From contig NZ_JAUKPO010000028.1 of NCBI RefSeq assembly GCF_030503435.1, forward strand, positions 28,250 to 92,249: a stretch of DNA of 64,000 nt, read 5' to 3'. How positions within the stretch are numbered: position 1 is the first letter of the stretch; each line of letters begins with the position of its first letter. The DNA is from Rhodocytophaga aerolata. Lineage in GTDB: Bacteria; Bacteroidota; Bacteroidia; Cytophagales; 172606-1. The translations under genes and the position numbers were made by a program. Positions 63,740 to 64,000 of the stretch are shown here, in pieces. The notes below the pieces were generated by a model that was given only the letters and a program-made list of their open reading frames with translations, made no database searches and was not told the DNA's origin.

Positions 63740-64000
63740 AATAAATTAGGATGGGTTGAAGGCTAAATAAGGTTGCTATAGTAAGTAGTATGCAAAATAA
63801 TGAATTGCAAAAATTTAGAAAGTCATTTATGATAAATGTAAAACTGACCTTATGACTGGTTACCAGCCTATGTGTAGCATTAGATGTTGATTAGTAGTCA
63901 CAGGTTGCACGTATCGAAAAATAATCGAAGTCAATCCAAAATATCCTGTAAAGAATCCGCTTCAAGGGTGAGATAACATAGGAGGAGGAAGAGCAGGAGC
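63740..64000. other. Right-edge stretch with no supported gene
   Basis: AT-rich sequence upstream of the ABC operon. A TAnnTTTG box in the correct orientation was not found. At the very edge one reverse-strand frame ends PALPPPMLSHP-stop, which could be the tail of a gene beyond the window, but 12 codons cannot support it. Confidence 0.4.

Noticed and set aside
63962..64000. Reverse-strand frame ending PALPPPMLSHP at the right edge
   Set aside because: Only 12 codons are visible and other frames are open too, so a partial gene is not supported.

Overview
The window looks like a chromosomal segment of a Bacteroidota bacterium, most likely of the Cytophagales type. The evidence is direct. Three RNA operons carry the Bacteroidota promoter form TTTG-N19/20-TAnnTTTG, most genes lack a Shine-Dalgarno sequence, several exported proteins have signal peptides ending in AQ, and the block tRNA-tuf-tRNA-secE-nusG-rplKAJL-rpoBC is followed by a DUF3467 gene. 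I cannot name a genus from sequence alone.

Layout. At 1-2030 are the 5' end of an isopentenyl-diphosphate isomerase gene, a decayed stretch with a broken short-chain dehydrogenase, a perfect 18-bp palindrome, and tRNA-Ser with its promoter and terminator. At 2139-7248 are housekeeping and envelope genes (YihY, thioesterase, MltG, TsaC, LpxL-like acyltransferase, WbqC-like). At 7427-11296 are clpC and a convergent kynureninase. At 11398-22255 is an eight-gene reverse-strand cluster that is the most unusual part of the window. At 22416-36339 lies the transcription/translation block from DUF3467 back to tRNA-Tyr. At 36570-44729 are lineage-specific hypothetical genes, a helical-repeat-like protein divergent from a tiny peptide gene, and an oligopeptide-type ABC importer without ATPases. 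At 44799-53879 are a YfbK-type VWA protein and a sugar/uronate utilisation group (MFS, SDR, Gfo/Idh/MocA, serine hydrolase, TIM-barrel isomerase, GH88). At 54149-59173 are a secreted unknown, queG and an ergothioneine set (egtB, DUF3784-like, egtD). At 59294-63739 is a MacAB-like ABC export operon with two tandem paralogous permeases.

The main candidate for an undescribed system is 11398-22255. In transcription order it encodes a two-TM small protein, a lipoprotein with a degenerate VWA fold, a three-TM protein, a tubulin/FtsZ-like NTPase, a 1167-residue protein with an actin/Hsp70-type ATPase domain, a bitopic coiled-coil protein, a MotA/TolQ-like channel subunit with a long cytoplasmic tail and an extra C-terminal TM, and a MotB/OmpA-like stator partner. 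Tight spacing (an 8-bp overlap, a 2-bp gap) and a very strong terminator just upstream mark it as a unit. I infer an envelope-spanning, ion-driven machine linked to two cytoskeletal-type NTPases. The MotA/MotB-like pair recalls the ZorAB pair of Zorya defence systems, but the partner genes differ and no function can be assigned.

A second, more speculative idea is a peptide-signalling locus at 38147-44729: a helical-repeat-like protein, a 45-residue exported-looking peptide with its own terminator, and an oligopeptide importer. The standard operons show hairpins at most gene junctions, and rpoB appears to use a TTG start codon.
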